Positions 1 through 7,287 of a stretch of 27,848 nt of DNA are shown here, in pieces. Positions within the stretch are counted from its first letter, which is position 1. Each line of letters opens with the position of its first letter. Source of the stretch: a virus. The position numbers were made by a program, and so were the translations under genes. Below the pieces are notes generated by a model, which had not been told where the DNA came from, ran no database searches, and was given only the letters and a program-made list of their open reading frames with translations. The stretch covers positions 1-27,848 of the IMG/VR virus record IMGVR_UViG_3300009431_000110, one strand, 5' to 3'.

Positions 1-10
1 ATCGATTGCA
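1..10. promoter_or_regulatory. Dispersed palindrome, copy 1 (cut by window edge)
   Basis: The window opens with ATCGATTGCA, the right-hand ten bases of the TGCAATCGATTGCA form seen complete at 6445-6458. It lies 14 bases past the stop codon of the small basic gene that ends at 24. The left half is outside the window, so that it is a full copy is inference. Confidence 0.6.
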
Positions 11-23
11 GCCGCGACCGGAT

Positions 24-272
24 CTACTTCTCCTGCATCCGCTTGAACATCTCGCGCTGCGCAGCCTTGGCCTTCGCGCCCTTGCCCTTCATTGCAGCAC
101 GAGCTACGTATCTGTCGCTCTGGCCGCTCATGCCGCTTTTGAAACGCTCCGAACCGCGACGCAGCCGATTTCTCCGGACCCACTTGGGAGCTTCACGGCG
201 ACGACGACTCTGTCTCCGGGACTGGAAAAACCGCCCACCTTCGTCGATCAGGGCTTCGATCAGAGCCTTCAT
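24..272 (-). CDS. Small basic protein downstream of tail tube
   Basis: An 82-aa protein of unknown function. I chose the ATG at 272 because it follows the tube gene's TAG (283-281) with GGGA five bases upstream; a longer open frame to 551 is only a shadow of the tube gene. The sequence begins MKALIEALIDEGGRFFQ and then becomes very Arg/Lys-rich, with runs such as SRRRREAPKWVRRNRLRR and a Lys/Ala-rich end. No membrane segment, Cys motif or recognised domain is visible. In T4-like gene order the place after the tube can hold small chaperones or assembly factors, but nothing here shows such a role. Its charge would suit nucleic acid or acidic-scaffold binding; that is inference. Confidence 0.7.
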   Translation of the reverse strand: MKALIEALIDEGGRFFQSRRQSRRRREAPKWVRRNRLRRGSERFKSGMSGQSDRYVARAAMKGKGAKAKAAQREMFKRMQEK

Positions 273-280
273 GGTGATCC

Positions 281-781
281 CTAGCTTGCGTCCACGAGAT
301 CGAAACTCTCGATCGCGATGTCCATCTCTGCCAGGGACACCTCGGTCGTGCTCGCCTCCAGGTCGGCAGCCGGCTTCACGCGCATCGGGAGACACTCGTA
401 GCACTTGGCCTGGCGGGCCTTGCTCAGATCCCCGAACCCGTCTCTGTGCCACTGGAAGATGGTGAGATCCTGGCGGACGGCTCCACCATTGATCCCCAGC
501 ATCATCCAGTCGAAGAACGTCGTGTCCTTCTTGGCGACTCCACGCATGCACGTGATGTCCGTGACTGTCGGGATACCGAAGAACTTGCGCGTGTAGGTAT
601 GCAAGCCCTCGCGGTACTCGGAAGGTTCCTGCGACAGCTCCGGCATGGTGATCGACTGGAAGCCGGCCTCACCCGGAAGCGCAGACTCACCCTCGACGTC
701 GGTAAACCGAAGGTAGTCATCCTCCGTCCTGAGATGGAACTGGAACCCGTGTAGGGGGTCCGATGCTTCTGTCCTGGACAT
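281..781 (-). CDS. Tail tube protein, T4 gp19-like
   Basis: A 166-aa protein that would polymerise into the inner tube of the contractile tail, the channel for DNA. Size matches T4 gp19 (163 aa). The pattern fits the gp19-type tube family: an N-terminal FQFHL strand, a central GFQSITMPEL stretch, then ITCMRGVAKKDTTFFDWM, equivalent to the family's 'RG ... D..F..W' block, and a C-terminal LPMRVKPAADLEA strand with an acidic end. The ATG at 781 has GGAG upstream. Two short virion-type genes separate it from the sheath, instead of the direct sheath-tube adjacency of T4. I am fairly sure of the family from motif and context; no alignment was run. Confidence 0.8.
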   Translation of the reverse strand: MSRTEASDPLHGFQFHLRTEDDYLRFTDVEGESALPGEAGFQSITMPELSQEPSEYREGLHTYTRKFFGIPTVTDITCMRGVAKKDTTFFDWMMLGINGGAVRQDLTIFQWHRDGFGDLSKARQAKCYECLPMRVKPAADLEASTTEVSLAEMDIAIESFDLVDAS

Positions 782-793
782 GTCCTGTTCTCC

Positions 794-1246
794 CTATCCG
801 AACTGCGCTGCGGTCGGCTGGAACCACAAAGCCACGGCAACCGTGACCTTTGCTCCATCGGCTCCGACTGCGTTGTCCACCACCACCTTCAACTGCCACT
901 CGGGCAGCAGAGGGTAGGTCTCCCTGGTTGTCAGCTTCAACACTTCTCCCGACGCGGAAGCCAGCTCGTACTCCATGTCATCGGGGTCCACCGCGATCAG
1001 CTGGATCGACGTCGCTCCATCACTGAAGATCAACGCTCCTTCGAGGGTCTTGTACGAGCTATCCCAGCCCTGCTCCCCGATAGGAAGAAGACCTCCGTCG
1101 ATGGGGTCTGTGTCTGCCGGTAGCTTGTACTGACGGTAACGGCCTCCGTCAGCTATCAGGCCGGCTCCACTCCCGGAATACGCCGCACCGGAGATCGAGT
1201 CTCCGTCTTCGAACTCCTGAGTGAAAACCACTGGAATCGCACCCAT
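794..1246 (-). CDS. Beta-rich virion-type protein between sheath and tube
   Basis: A 150-aa protein of unrecognised family. Translation starts at ATG 1246 behind a GGGAG site and stops 12 bases before the tube gene start. The composition is rich in Gly, Ser, Asp and alternating hydrophobics (for example SIQLIAVDPDDMEYELA and WQLKVVVDNAVGADGAKVTVAVALWF), which predicts a beta-sandwich or barrel. There is no signal peptide, membrane helix or catalytic motif. Location between sheath and tube suggests a structural or assembly role in the tail, such as a second tube-like or decoration protein; this is inference from context only. Confidence 0.75.
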   Translation of the reverse strand: MGAIPVVFTQEFEDGDSISGAAYSGSGAGLIADGGRYRQYKLPADTDPIDGGLLPIGEQGWDSSYKTLEGALIFSDGATSIQLIAVDPDDMEYELASASGEVLKLTTRETYPLLPEWQLKVVVDNAVGADGAKVTVAVALWFQPTAAQFG

Positions 1247-1269
1247 GACCTACTCCCTCCCGAGTCGAA

Positions 1270-1464
1270 TTACTTCTTCTCGGGCGGCTGACCCTTGTCG
1301 CTGGCGTGCGCCATGTCCGGATCGGGGATCTCGTAGGCATCCGTCACGGCCATGCCTGCCTCGACGCGGTCATACAGGAGACCTGTCTCCACATCGGCCA
1401 TCGTCTTGTTGTAGTCGGTCACGTACTGCTTGGCATCCACGCCCTCGGTCTGCTGCTTCGTCAT
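1270..1464 (-). CDS. Short acidic protein, unknown
   Basis: A 64-aa acidic, hydrophilic protein starting MTKQQTEGVDAKQY and ending PPEKK. The ATG at 1464 has an excellent GGAGGAAGAAAG upstream region, which is the main reason to accept so short an ORF. It lies between a hairpin-bearing gap after the sheath and the next virion-type gene, so it may be the first gene of a small unit running on to the tube. The many Asp, Tyr and Met residues and absence of hydrophobic runs suggest a soluble helical or disordered peptide. No family recognised. Confidence 0.65.
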   Translation of the reverse strand: MTKQQTEGVDAKQYVTDYNKTMADVETGLLYDRVEAGMAVTDAYEIPDPDMAHASDKGQPPEKK

Positions 1465-1503
1465 CTTTCTTCCTCCAGGTCCACTACAGGACCAGTCTCT
1501 CTA

Positions 1504-1509
1504 GTTTTA
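1504..1509 (-). promoter_or_regulatory. Weak -10-like element after the sheath hairpin
   Basis: On the minus strand GGTAAAAC follows the hairpin at 1525-1556 and precedes the 64-aa gene. It resembles the GGTATAGT blocks at 11041-11046 and 14399-14404, which also lie between a hairpin and a gene start. No convincing -35 is visible, so it is tentative. Confidence 0.25.
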
Positions 1510-1524
1510 CCATCTCTCGGCGTC

Positions 1525-1556
1525 GGCGGGTAGCGGATTTCTCACCACTACCCGCC
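1525..1556 (-). terminator. Hairpin after the sheath gene
   Basis: Just past the sheath stop codon, the arms GGCGGGTAGTGG and CCGCTACCCGCC form a 12-bp stem (one G-U pair) with an 8-base loop. No T-run follows, so this may be a weak terminator, an mRNA 3'-end stabiliser or a processing site rather than a classical intrinsic terminator. Confidence 0.5.
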
Positions 1557-1568
1557 GCGCAGAGTCAT

Positions 1569-3992
1569 CTACTGAGCAAGCATCTGCCGGAAGCGCAGCG
1601 GAAGGAACTCGGCCGGCTTGTTCGGCGCAGCGTAGATGTCCACTGCCAGGATGCCCAGCGCCACGTCCTCAGCCGGGTTGTTCGACTCGTCGCAGACGAC
1701 CTGAAACGCCTCCGTGGGCACCTTGCTCTCGAAATACCCGTTGTTGGTGAGCCGCAACATGAAGCTGTCCAGCTGCAGCTTGATACCCGTTCTCAGGTTC
1801 GCGTTGTTGTTCTCGAACACGTGAGTGTAAACGGCGTTGTAGATGCTCTTCTCCAAGAACATGAACAGGCGGCGTGCCTGGATGTTCCCGAACTCGCCAT
1901 TCACCTGGAGCGTCCTGGCTCCCCAGATCGCTCGGTTCCCCACTGCCGGCCAGTCTACCAGCGGGTTGACTCGGTTCTTGTACAGATGCCCAACCTGGGC
2001 CTTGGTCGGGCTCTTCTCCAGACCCGTGCACCACTTCAGCGCACCATCGTCGGGACCTGCCGGAGCCTTGCCCACGTTCTCGTTCTGGTCGGTGTACGCG
2101 TACCTTCCGGCCACGTGTCCCATGGGAGGAATGTAAGCTGGCCTGTTCGTCACTGGGTCAGTGACCTGGACCCACGGCCAGTAGATCGCACCGTAGCTGT
2201 TGTTGTTCTTGTTCAGAGTCCGCTTCTTGTAGTTCACAGCGCTGGTGTAGGTCGTGCCTACCGGGGTCGTCAGGATGGCGAACCTGTCCTTCTTCGCCTC
2301 ACAGAAGTCCAGCAGCGCACCATCCACGTCCTCGTCTCCGGCGAAGTCCGGGATGCTCACCAGCAAATCATCTTCCACGTTGTTGAGCGCGTAGATACCT
2401 TCGTCAGCGGCCTCCAGTGCTGCTGCCGTGATCTCCGAGCTGGTCACTGCGGAACCGTCCGCTCCGCCCGTCATGTCCTCGGTCAGCGGAGCATCTTCGT
2501 CGTAAGTCGCTCCGGTGTAGTAGGTCGCCAGGATGCTGTCCACTCCCGGAGCTGCGGTAAAGGTCGCCTCCACCTCTCCAGTGTCGTAGTCGATGGTGCC
2601 CGTCCCGTCTCCGGTCAGGTTCCCGTCTCCGTCGTCGGTGATCTCGTCACCATCGCAGGAGATCGTCAGTGTCGTAGGCCAGCAGCTCGCCTCCTCCAGA
2701 GTGAAGGTGAACTCGGTCGTGGTGCCATCCCCGTCCTCGCCCGTGTCCTCATCGGTCACAGCCGAGCCGTACAGACTCGAAGGCACTCCGGTGTTACCAA
2801 CGTCTGTCACGCTGATGTTCTTCGACCCGTTCACGGTGTCATTGACCACGGTCGGGAAGAACTGCGCTGACGTCGAGGTAGTGAAGTCCAACTCCGCATA
2901 CGTCTCGATGTTCGAGTAGTTGTCGTTTGCGTCGGCTTCCCAGAGTCTGACCGTCCAGCGATCGAACGTTCCTGTCGCGTCGTTCTCCCAGCCGGCGGCT
3001 CCCTCCACGGTGATCCGGTAGTCGTTGCCCTTGACGCCTTCCCATCGCATGTCGATCTGCCAGAGCACCTGCTCGTAGCTGTAGAGGAGGCTCTGCGCCA
3101 CAGACGCCGCTGCGGTCGGATACACTGCGGACGGAGCCACGGTGTAAGTGATCGAGATCTCTCCCGTCGTGGCGTCGATCGTTCCGCTCGCGATGTTCGT
3201 TCCGCTGATCACGCCCGCTGCACTCGCCACACCGTCCGTCTCCTGCTCCATCGGCGTGTAGTCGTTGGTAATCGTACTCACCAGCCCTGCATCCGGGATG
3301 TCTCCAGTCGCGTCGAAGACGATCGCTCCAGTGAGGTAGTTGATGGTACTGCCCGCTGCATTTCCGTCTCCGGTGAAACCGCCTTCGCCGTCATCGGTCA
3401 TGCTCTTTGCGACAGTGCCGCTCACCCAATCAATCGTCACCGATCCTGGCTCCAGGCCATCCGCCAGGGTCGGGGTCACGAAAGTCCCCTCACCCGCTCC
3501 GGCACCGGACGTCTTCCAGATGACGATCGCTCCGTCCGGCGCTGTGGACACCGCTGTAGCGCCCGCTACGGGCGTCCCTCGCCTCCAGTGGGAATGCGTC
3601 CATGAAGCTGGCTCGATCGGCGTCTCCGCTGCCTCCCAGCTGAACGTCAGCGTAGCGTTGTCCCCGTCGTCACCGCTGTCCTCGTTGGCCACCGGCTCCG
3701 TCAGGTACGCCACACCCGCCGTCGCTCCACTACCCACGACTCGGTTGATGTAAGCGTACATCCCTCCATTCTTGAAGAAGGCATGCGCGATGGTGGGAAT
3801 CAGACCTGCGCTGATGTAGTTGCCGAACAGTCGCAGAAACTCTGCCATGCCACTGATCAGCGTCGGCTCGTTGACAAGCCCCTTCTCGGTCCAGCCGACA
3901 AGGGCGAGAATCGAGGTCGCTACCCCCTGGATCGGCGCGGGGCCTCCAGCGAGTTCCTCGATATAGGGTCCGGGAGCGTTGTACTCGGGCAT
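1569..3992 (-). CDS. Contractile tail sheath protein with inserted beta modules
   Basis: An 807-aa protein; T4 gp18 is about 660 aa, so this is enlarged. The N-terminus (PGPYIEELAGGPAPIQGVATSILALVGWTEKG) is the classic sheath opening found in Mu, P2 and T4-type sheaths. The C-terminal part carries the conserved sheath fold: NNVEDDLLVSIPDF near 537-550, 'WPWVQVTDP ... YIPPMGHVAGRYA' near 605-632, NRAIWGARTL near 686-695 and 'RRLFMFLEKSI' near 707-717. Inserted around residues 165-290 and 413-492 are Gly/Asp-rich segments with the signature TDDG-G-LTGDG-GTIDY-TG also seen in the capsid and fibre proteins. The start ATG has AGGAG six bases upstream. Sheath subunits polymerise round the tube and contract at injection; the inserts probably decorate the outer surface. 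Confidence 0.93.
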   Translation of the reverse strand: MPEYNAPGPYIEELAGGPAPIQGVATSILALVGWTEKGLVNEPTLISGMAEFLRLFGNYISAGLIPTIAHAFFKNGGMYAYINRVVGSGATAGVAYLTEPVANEDSGDDGDNATLTFSWEAAETPIEPASWTHSHWRRGTPVAGATAVSTAPDGAIVIWKTSGAGAGEGTFVTPTLADGLEPGSVTIDWVSGTVAKSMTDDGEGGFTGDGNAAGSTINYLTGAIVFDATGDIPDAGLVSTITNDYTPMEQETDGVASAAGVISGTNIASGTIDATTGEISITYTVAPSAVYPTAAASVAQSLLYSYEQVLWQIDMRWEGVKGNDYRITVEGAAGWENDATGTFDRWTVRLWEADANDNYSNIETYAELDFTTSTSAQFFPTVVNDTVNGSKNISVTDVGNTGVPSSLYGSAVTDEDTGEDGDGTTTEFTFTLEEASCWPTTLTISCDGDEITDDGDGNLTGDGTGTIDYDTGEVEATFTAAPGVDSILATYYTGATYDEDAPLTEDMTGGADGSAVTSSEITAAALEAADEGIYALNNVEDDLLVSIPDFAGDEDVDGALLDFCEAKKDRFAILTTPVGTTYTSAVNYKKRTLNKNNNSYGAIYWPWVQVTDPVTNRPAYIPPMGHVAGRYAYTDQNENVGKAPAGPDDGALKWCTGLEKSPTKAQVGHLYKNRVNPLVDWPAVGNRAIWGARTLQVNGEFGNIQARRLFMFLEKSIYNAVYTHVFENNNANLRTGIKLQLDSFMLRLTNNGYFESKVPTEAFQVVCDESNNPAEDVALGILAVDIYAAPNKPAEFLPLRFRQMLAQ

Positions 3993-4057
3993 GGGAAACT
4001 CCTTGCGTTCTACGCGTTACTGTTCAGCTTCTACCAACCTCGGCGCTGTGTCGAACC

Positions 4058-4558
4058 CTACTCGCTCGACTTCTTCGGCGACTTCTTGCGGCGAATCCTC
4101 GGCTTTGTGGCAGTTTTGGACTTCTTCTCATCCTTGGACTTCTTCTCATCCTTGGATTTCTTGCCCCTGGACTTCTTGGGCTTCTCGTCCTCGACATCTG
4201 CCTCGGCCTCTTCTTCCGCAACCTCTCGCTTCGCGCCACGCTCCGGCTTTTCCCTGCGCTCTTCTGCGCTCTCTCGAATCAGCTCACTCTTGTCGTTCTT
4301 CACGCTGCCCTCGTACTCGATAGCCTTGGCCATCGGCGAGGGTTCGATCTCCTTGGGTGACTCCACCTCTTCCCGACTCTTGGGCTTGGGCGGCTCCGCG
4401 TACCCCTTGGGGGGAGCGCACCGGATGAAGCTCGACCCGTACTTCCGCACGTACTGCTGCTCGGTCCTCACATGCCCTCTGGGCCTCACCGACTCCACAA
4501 CACCATCGGGTCGCTTCACCGGGACAGTCACCTTGCCGTTGTAGAAGTACCAGGGCAT
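4058..4558 (-). CDS. Protein with small N-terminal domain and Lys-rich disordered tail
   Basis: A 166-aa protein. I chose ATG 4558 because GGAGG sits six bases upstream and the previous gene's TAG ends at 4560; ATG 4576 would extend six codons into that gene. Residues 1-55 look like a compact domain (MPWYFYNGKVTVPVKRPDGVV ... YVRKYGSSFIRC), while the rest is charged and disordered: first mixed Glu/Lys, then an almost pure Lys/Ser end (KKSKDEKKSKDEKKSK, RIRRKKSPKKSS). The tail contains an 18-bp tandem duplication. It sits directly upstream of the sheath gene and 3' of a probable tail-completion gene. The layout resembles the H1-like protein at 13655-14368. DNA binding or capsid-surface binding is possible but unproven. 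Confidence 0.75.
   Translation of the reverse strand: MPWYFYNGKVTVPVKRPDGVVESVRPRGHVRTEQQYVRKYGSSFIRCAPPKGYAEPPKPKSREEVESPKEIEPSPMAKAIEYEGSVKNDKSELIRESAEERREKPERGAKREVAEEEAEADVEDEKPKKSRGKKSKDEKKSKDEKKSKTATKPRIRRKKSPKKSSE
4116..4151. repeat. Two 18-bp tandem repeats in coding sequence
   Basis: TTGGACTTCTTCTCATCC occurs twice head to tail (4116-4133 and 4134-4151), followed by a degenerate third start. On the minus strand it encodes the repeated hexapeptide in KSKDEKKSKDEKK of the Lys-rich protein, so copy number could vary without a frameshift. Confidence 0.9.
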
Positions 4559-4559
4559 G

Positions 4560-5282
4560 CTATTCCTCCAACTCATCCATCTTGGCCGTGTCTACTGTCG
4601 GCAACTGGTATACAGAGACTTCTGAAGTCACGGCCCTCACGTCCAGCTCACCATGAATCAACAACGTAAGGGTCCACCCTACGTCGCGCGCTGTCAAGTC
4701 TAGCACTTCTGTCGTCTGATTCATACTCTCAATGAAGGCATCGTAACTTCTTTCGTCATCTATCGAGTCCGTCACGTAAATCAGCCCGCCTGGCGGCGTG
4801 AAAATCTCCATCATATGCTTCAGCATCAGATTCGAATCTTGCTGCGCTCTACCCCCCCGGGCATGCAAAATGATCTCGTATCTGAGGTTGTAAGGTGGGG
4901 CCGGCTGCTTCGAGTCGTAACTGTCGTACCCTGTCTCTTCGCTTCCGTCAGGAAACTCGATCGTGACCTCGCTTGCTCCATCTGACGGGATACGATCCTC
5001 CACTCCCCATGACTGCCCACCATTCTGCATCGCCAACTCGGGGTCCTGTCTTCGGATCACAACGCATGGAAAAATTCGCGGACTAAACGGCACTCTCCCT
5101 GCCACGAAGAAGATCGGAACATGCCCTCCATACTCCGAAGGCCCTGTCACTCCAGTCATGTTGATCGCGTATTCCTGCCTCGTCCCGCCATCAACCGTGT
5201 AGTCCACCAACTCCCCGCCGACTCTCAGGACGACTCCAAGATCGAAATCACCGATGAATACTGTCCCTACCGTCGCCGTCAT
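4560..5282 (-). CDS. Probable tail-completion or tail-terminator protein
   Basis: A 240-aa protein of unrecognised family, rich in beta strands (MTATVGTVFIGDFDLGVVLRVGGELVDYTVDGG) with a mid-region around residues 75-90 (PCVVIRRQDPELAMQNGGQ) and a C-terminal alpha/beta portion (LDLTARDVGWTLTLLIHGELDVRAV). No membrane segment or catalytic motif. Its ATG overlaps the stop of the preceding gene in an ATGA tetranucleotide, indicating translational coupling. Position between connector-type genes and the sheath is where contractile phages encode the protein that caps the tail or joins head and tail, but this assignment is contextual. Confidence 0.7.
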   Translation of the reverse strand: MTATVGTVFIGDFDLGVVLRVGGELVDYTVDGGTRQEYAINMTGVTGPSEYGGHVPIFFVAGRVPFSPRIFPCVVIRRQDPELAMQNGGQSWGVEDRIPSDGASEVTIEFPDGSEETGYDSYDSKQPAPPYNLRYEIILHARGGRAQQDSNLMLKHMMEIFTPPGGLIYVTDSIDDERSYDAFIESMNQTTEVLDLTARDVGWTLTLLIHGELDVRAVTSEVSVYQLPTVDTAKMDELEE

Positions 5283-6154
5283 CGCGGCACCTTACGCCTT
5301 CCGAGAATCAGCCCTTGGAACCACTCGATCTTCTCGAACATCTCCTGACCACCCGTTCCTACTACCAGATTCGGCAATGCCCGTCTGTCTCCAAGCAAGT
5401 ACCGGATGAACTTCTCCGCTAGATACCTGTCGCCCTTTGCCGTCGTGCGGACCATTTTCCGCCAGTGGGGCTGCGCCTGCTCACCCTTTAGGCCAAACTC
5501 GATGCGCGCCACGCGCCACGCCACATCTTCCTGGGCCTCGATCTTACCAGAGATCCTTCTCCCAAGAAGCTTCTTCTTTGCAGTCTTGACAGGAACCTGA
5601 TTCCCGATCACACCCCACTTCGCCATCCACGACCGCACCACTCCGTTCTTGAGCAGCTGGCTCATCCTCGCCAGGTACTCGTCCGTGCTCACCCTTCTCG
5701 TGATGATACGCGCGTCCTGCCGTCTCAAACTCATCAACTGGACCATACACGTCGGCCACGGTGAGAACTCCCGCAACACCGCCATCTTGTTCCGCAACGC
5801 TGGGTTGACGCCCCTTCCCTCGTCACTTCTCTGCGCCAGCTCGAAGTAAACTACCGTCTGCTTCATTTCAGCCGATGACAGGTTTCTGGTCATCCTCGGC
5901 AGAACCAACGCTACTGAGTCCATGCTTTCGACCTTGCGCGCAAGCGTCACGATCTCCAGCTCGCGATAGTCCACATACTCAATTCCAGCCCCCTCCTCGC
6001 GAACGATTTCCTCCGCCTGTACCGCTACCTGGCCGAGAAACCGGCGCACGGCCTGATCCCAACGTCTCTCTACCTGGTCTAGATTCTTGAGTAGTTTCCG
6101 CGTACCAGGGCTCAACTGGATGTCGAGCATGGTCTTTTTGGGGCGCTTCGGCAC
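5279..6154 (-). CDS. Unknown basic protein in neck/tail-completion cluster
   Basis: A 291-aa, Arg/Lys-rich, mostly helical protein. The frame opens with GTG at 6154, one base after the TGA of the zinc-ribbon gene; an in-frame ATG at 6130 is the alternative, and neither has a strong ribosome site. Early residues (SPGTRKLLKNLDQVERRWDQAVRRFLGQVAVQAEEIVRE) form an amphipathic helix typical of tail-assembly proteins of the HK97 gp10 type, but the rest (ITRRVSTDEYLARMSQLL, HWRKMVRTTAKGDRYLAEKFIRYLLG) is not one I recognise. It ends overlapping the next gene by four bases. A structural neck or minor tail role is inferred from context. Confidence 0.7.
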   Translation of the reverse strand: MPKRPKKTMLDIQLSPGTRKLLKNLDQVERRWDQAVRRFLGQVAVQAEEIVREEGAGIEYVDYRELEIVTLARKVESMDSVALVLPRMTRNLSSAEMKQTVVYFELAQRSDEGRGVNPALRNKMAVLREFSPWPTCMVQLMSLRRQDARIITRRVSTDEYLARMSQLLKNGVVRSWMAKWGVIGNQVPVKTAKKKLLGRRISGKIEAQEDVAWRVARIEFGLKGEQAQPHWRKMVRTTAKGDRYLAEKFIRYLLGDRRALPNLVVGTGGQEMFEKIEWFQGLILGRRKVPR

Positions 6155-6155
6155 G

Positions 6156-6515
6156 TCAGCCTACAAGCTGGACGGTCTCTTCTTTGACCATTCCGCCAGC
6201 AACCTTCTTCACATCCTTCTTGGCTCTCTCCATGTGCTTCTTGCACACGCCTACCCGGCTTTGGCCTATCCGGACGGCCCCGACGCTCGACTCGCCGCAA
6301 AAGTAGCAGAGGTTTACTAGCACCGCCCTCGTCAGTGGCCCTTTGTAATCAGGAAACGTCCTCCCCATACTGGGACCGCCGCAACCGCTCATCCCGCAAG
6401 AAACCGACACCTCTCTCTTGTGAAGGCGTCTTCCCCATACCTCTTGCAATCGATTGCAGCTTGCACAAACGAAGGTGAATCCGTTTCTTCGTAACTCCTC
6501 GTAGATCTTCTCCAT
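6156..6515 (-). CDS. Zinc-ribbon-like protein
   Basis: A 119-aa protein with two metal-binding patterns: C17-x2-C20 with C40-x4-C45, and C70-x2-C73 with C91-x2-H94. This looks like one or two treble-clef or zinc-ribbon units. The C-terminus is Lys-rich and amphipathic (KKHMERAKKDVKKVAGG). ATG 6515 has AAGGGA close upstream. Cys-rich proteins are unusual among structural genes, so it may be a regulator, a nucleic-acid-binding protein or a metal-stabilised minor virion protein. A full copy of the dispersed palindrome lies within codons 19-24 and encodes C-N-R-L-Q inside the first metal site region. Confidence 0.75.
   Translation of the reverse strand: MEKIYEELRRNGFTFVCASCNRLQEVWGRRLHKREVSVSCGMSGCGGPSMGRTFPDYKGPLTRAVLVNLCYFCGESSVGAVRIGQSRVGVCKKHMERAKKDVKKVAGGMVKEETVQLVG
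6445..6458. promoter_or_regulatory. Dispersed palindrome, copy 2
   Basis: TGCAATCGATTGCA, a perfect 14-bp palindrome, lies inside the zinc-ribbon gene about 60 bases after its start codon. It is read there as codons TGC AAT CGA TTG CAA. Confidence 0.85.
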
Positions 6516-6552
6516 GTCCCTTACCTGCTCCCTACTGGAGCTACTTTGATCC

Positions 6553-7287
6553 CTAGATCGCGCCAGCCAGCCTCAGCTGGCGCTGCACGTTCTTCTTCTT
6601 GTCCGCGGTCAAGCCGTGCTTCTTCGCGGCCCGGTCGATCCCGTGGGTCTTGATGTCCGTCCAGATCTGCTCGGACCACATCCGGTCGTTTTTGAACAGC
6701 TTCAGGAGCACTTTCACCCCGGCTCTCAGCTCCCTGCTTCCCGCCGTCACTGGAAGAGGGCCTGAATCGGCCTGACGCCCCGGATCGGGCACCTGGGTTG
6801 ATGCCTCGTCCAAATTCGGCTCGCCAGCTTCGTTCGCCTGCATCACCGCGAAGTCATACAGGGACGTCGCATACTCCCGAAGCTGATCCACGCCGTTGCT
6901 GCTTCGGATGGACACCATTTCGTCCGTCACGGTCTCGACCACTCCCGATCCGACCGTCCTGCCGATCTTGGAAAGCACGAGAACGTTCTGGCCCTTCTCC
7001 AGATCCTTCGCCTCGGTCTTCATGCCGAACATGTCCTCACCCAGCTCGGGCTTCACGAGGATCTCCGCAGCCTTCTTCCAGTCGATCTTCGACATCACCG
7101 TCTCCTCATTCTTCGGCTCGCACTCGTAGTCCGGGTTCGTGCACCGATTCTTGTAGAGCGTCGTCACGAGCTTGTAGAAGCGATCCGAGTCCTTTTCCGA
7201 GTCTATCTTCGGATACTGCTCGCGGACCTTCCCCTTGGCCCACTGCCATGCCTTCTCTGCGTCTTTTCCTTTGAGCCAGGCTGGCAT
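6553..7287 (-). CDS. Unknown connector-cluster protein with a possible internal start
   Basis: A 244-aa protein. I chose ATG 7287, which overlaps the upstream gene's TAA (TAATG) and has GGAG nine bases away; a longer frame to 7410 is a shadow. Residues 1-60 (MPAWLKGKDAEKAWQWAKGKVREQYP ... DRFYKLVTTLYKNR) match a small helical domain I know from phage virion proteins of the 'eKAWekAK ... VttLYk' type. A second start at 7095 (MSKIDWKKAAEIL) has a textbook AGGAG site. The middle (EKGQNVLVLSKIGRTVGSGVVETV) looks like a small beta barrel, and the C-terminal 60 residues are helical and basic. Function unknown; virion assembly is likely from context. Confidence 0.75.
   Translation of the reverse strand: MPAWLKGKDAEKAWQWAKGKVREQYPKIDSEKDSDRFYKLVTTLYKNRCTNPDYECEPKNEETVMSKIDWKKAAEILVKPELGEDMFGMKTEAKDLEKGQNVLVLSKIGRTVGSGVVETVTDEMVSIRSSNGVDQLREYATSLYDFAVMQANEAGEPNLDEASTQVPDPGRQADSGPLPVTAGSRELRAGVKVLLKLFKNDRMWSEQIWTDIKTHGIDRAAKKHGLTADKKKNVQRQLRLAGAI

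Noticed and set aside
24-551. Extension of the first small gene to 551
   Set aside because: Residues before position 94 overlap the tube gene in another frame and read as shadow; the ATG at 272 has a ribosome site right after the tube stop codon.
1221-2870. 549-codon open frame on the plus strand
   Set aside because: It is antisense to the sheath gene, has an Arg/Ser/Val-rich shadow composition and no ribosome site or neighbours on that strand; GC-rich codon bias keeps the opposite frame open.
6130-6154. Certain start of the 291-aa protein
   Set aside because: GTG 6154 and ATG 6130 both have weak ribosome sites; I kept the longer form without claiming certainty.
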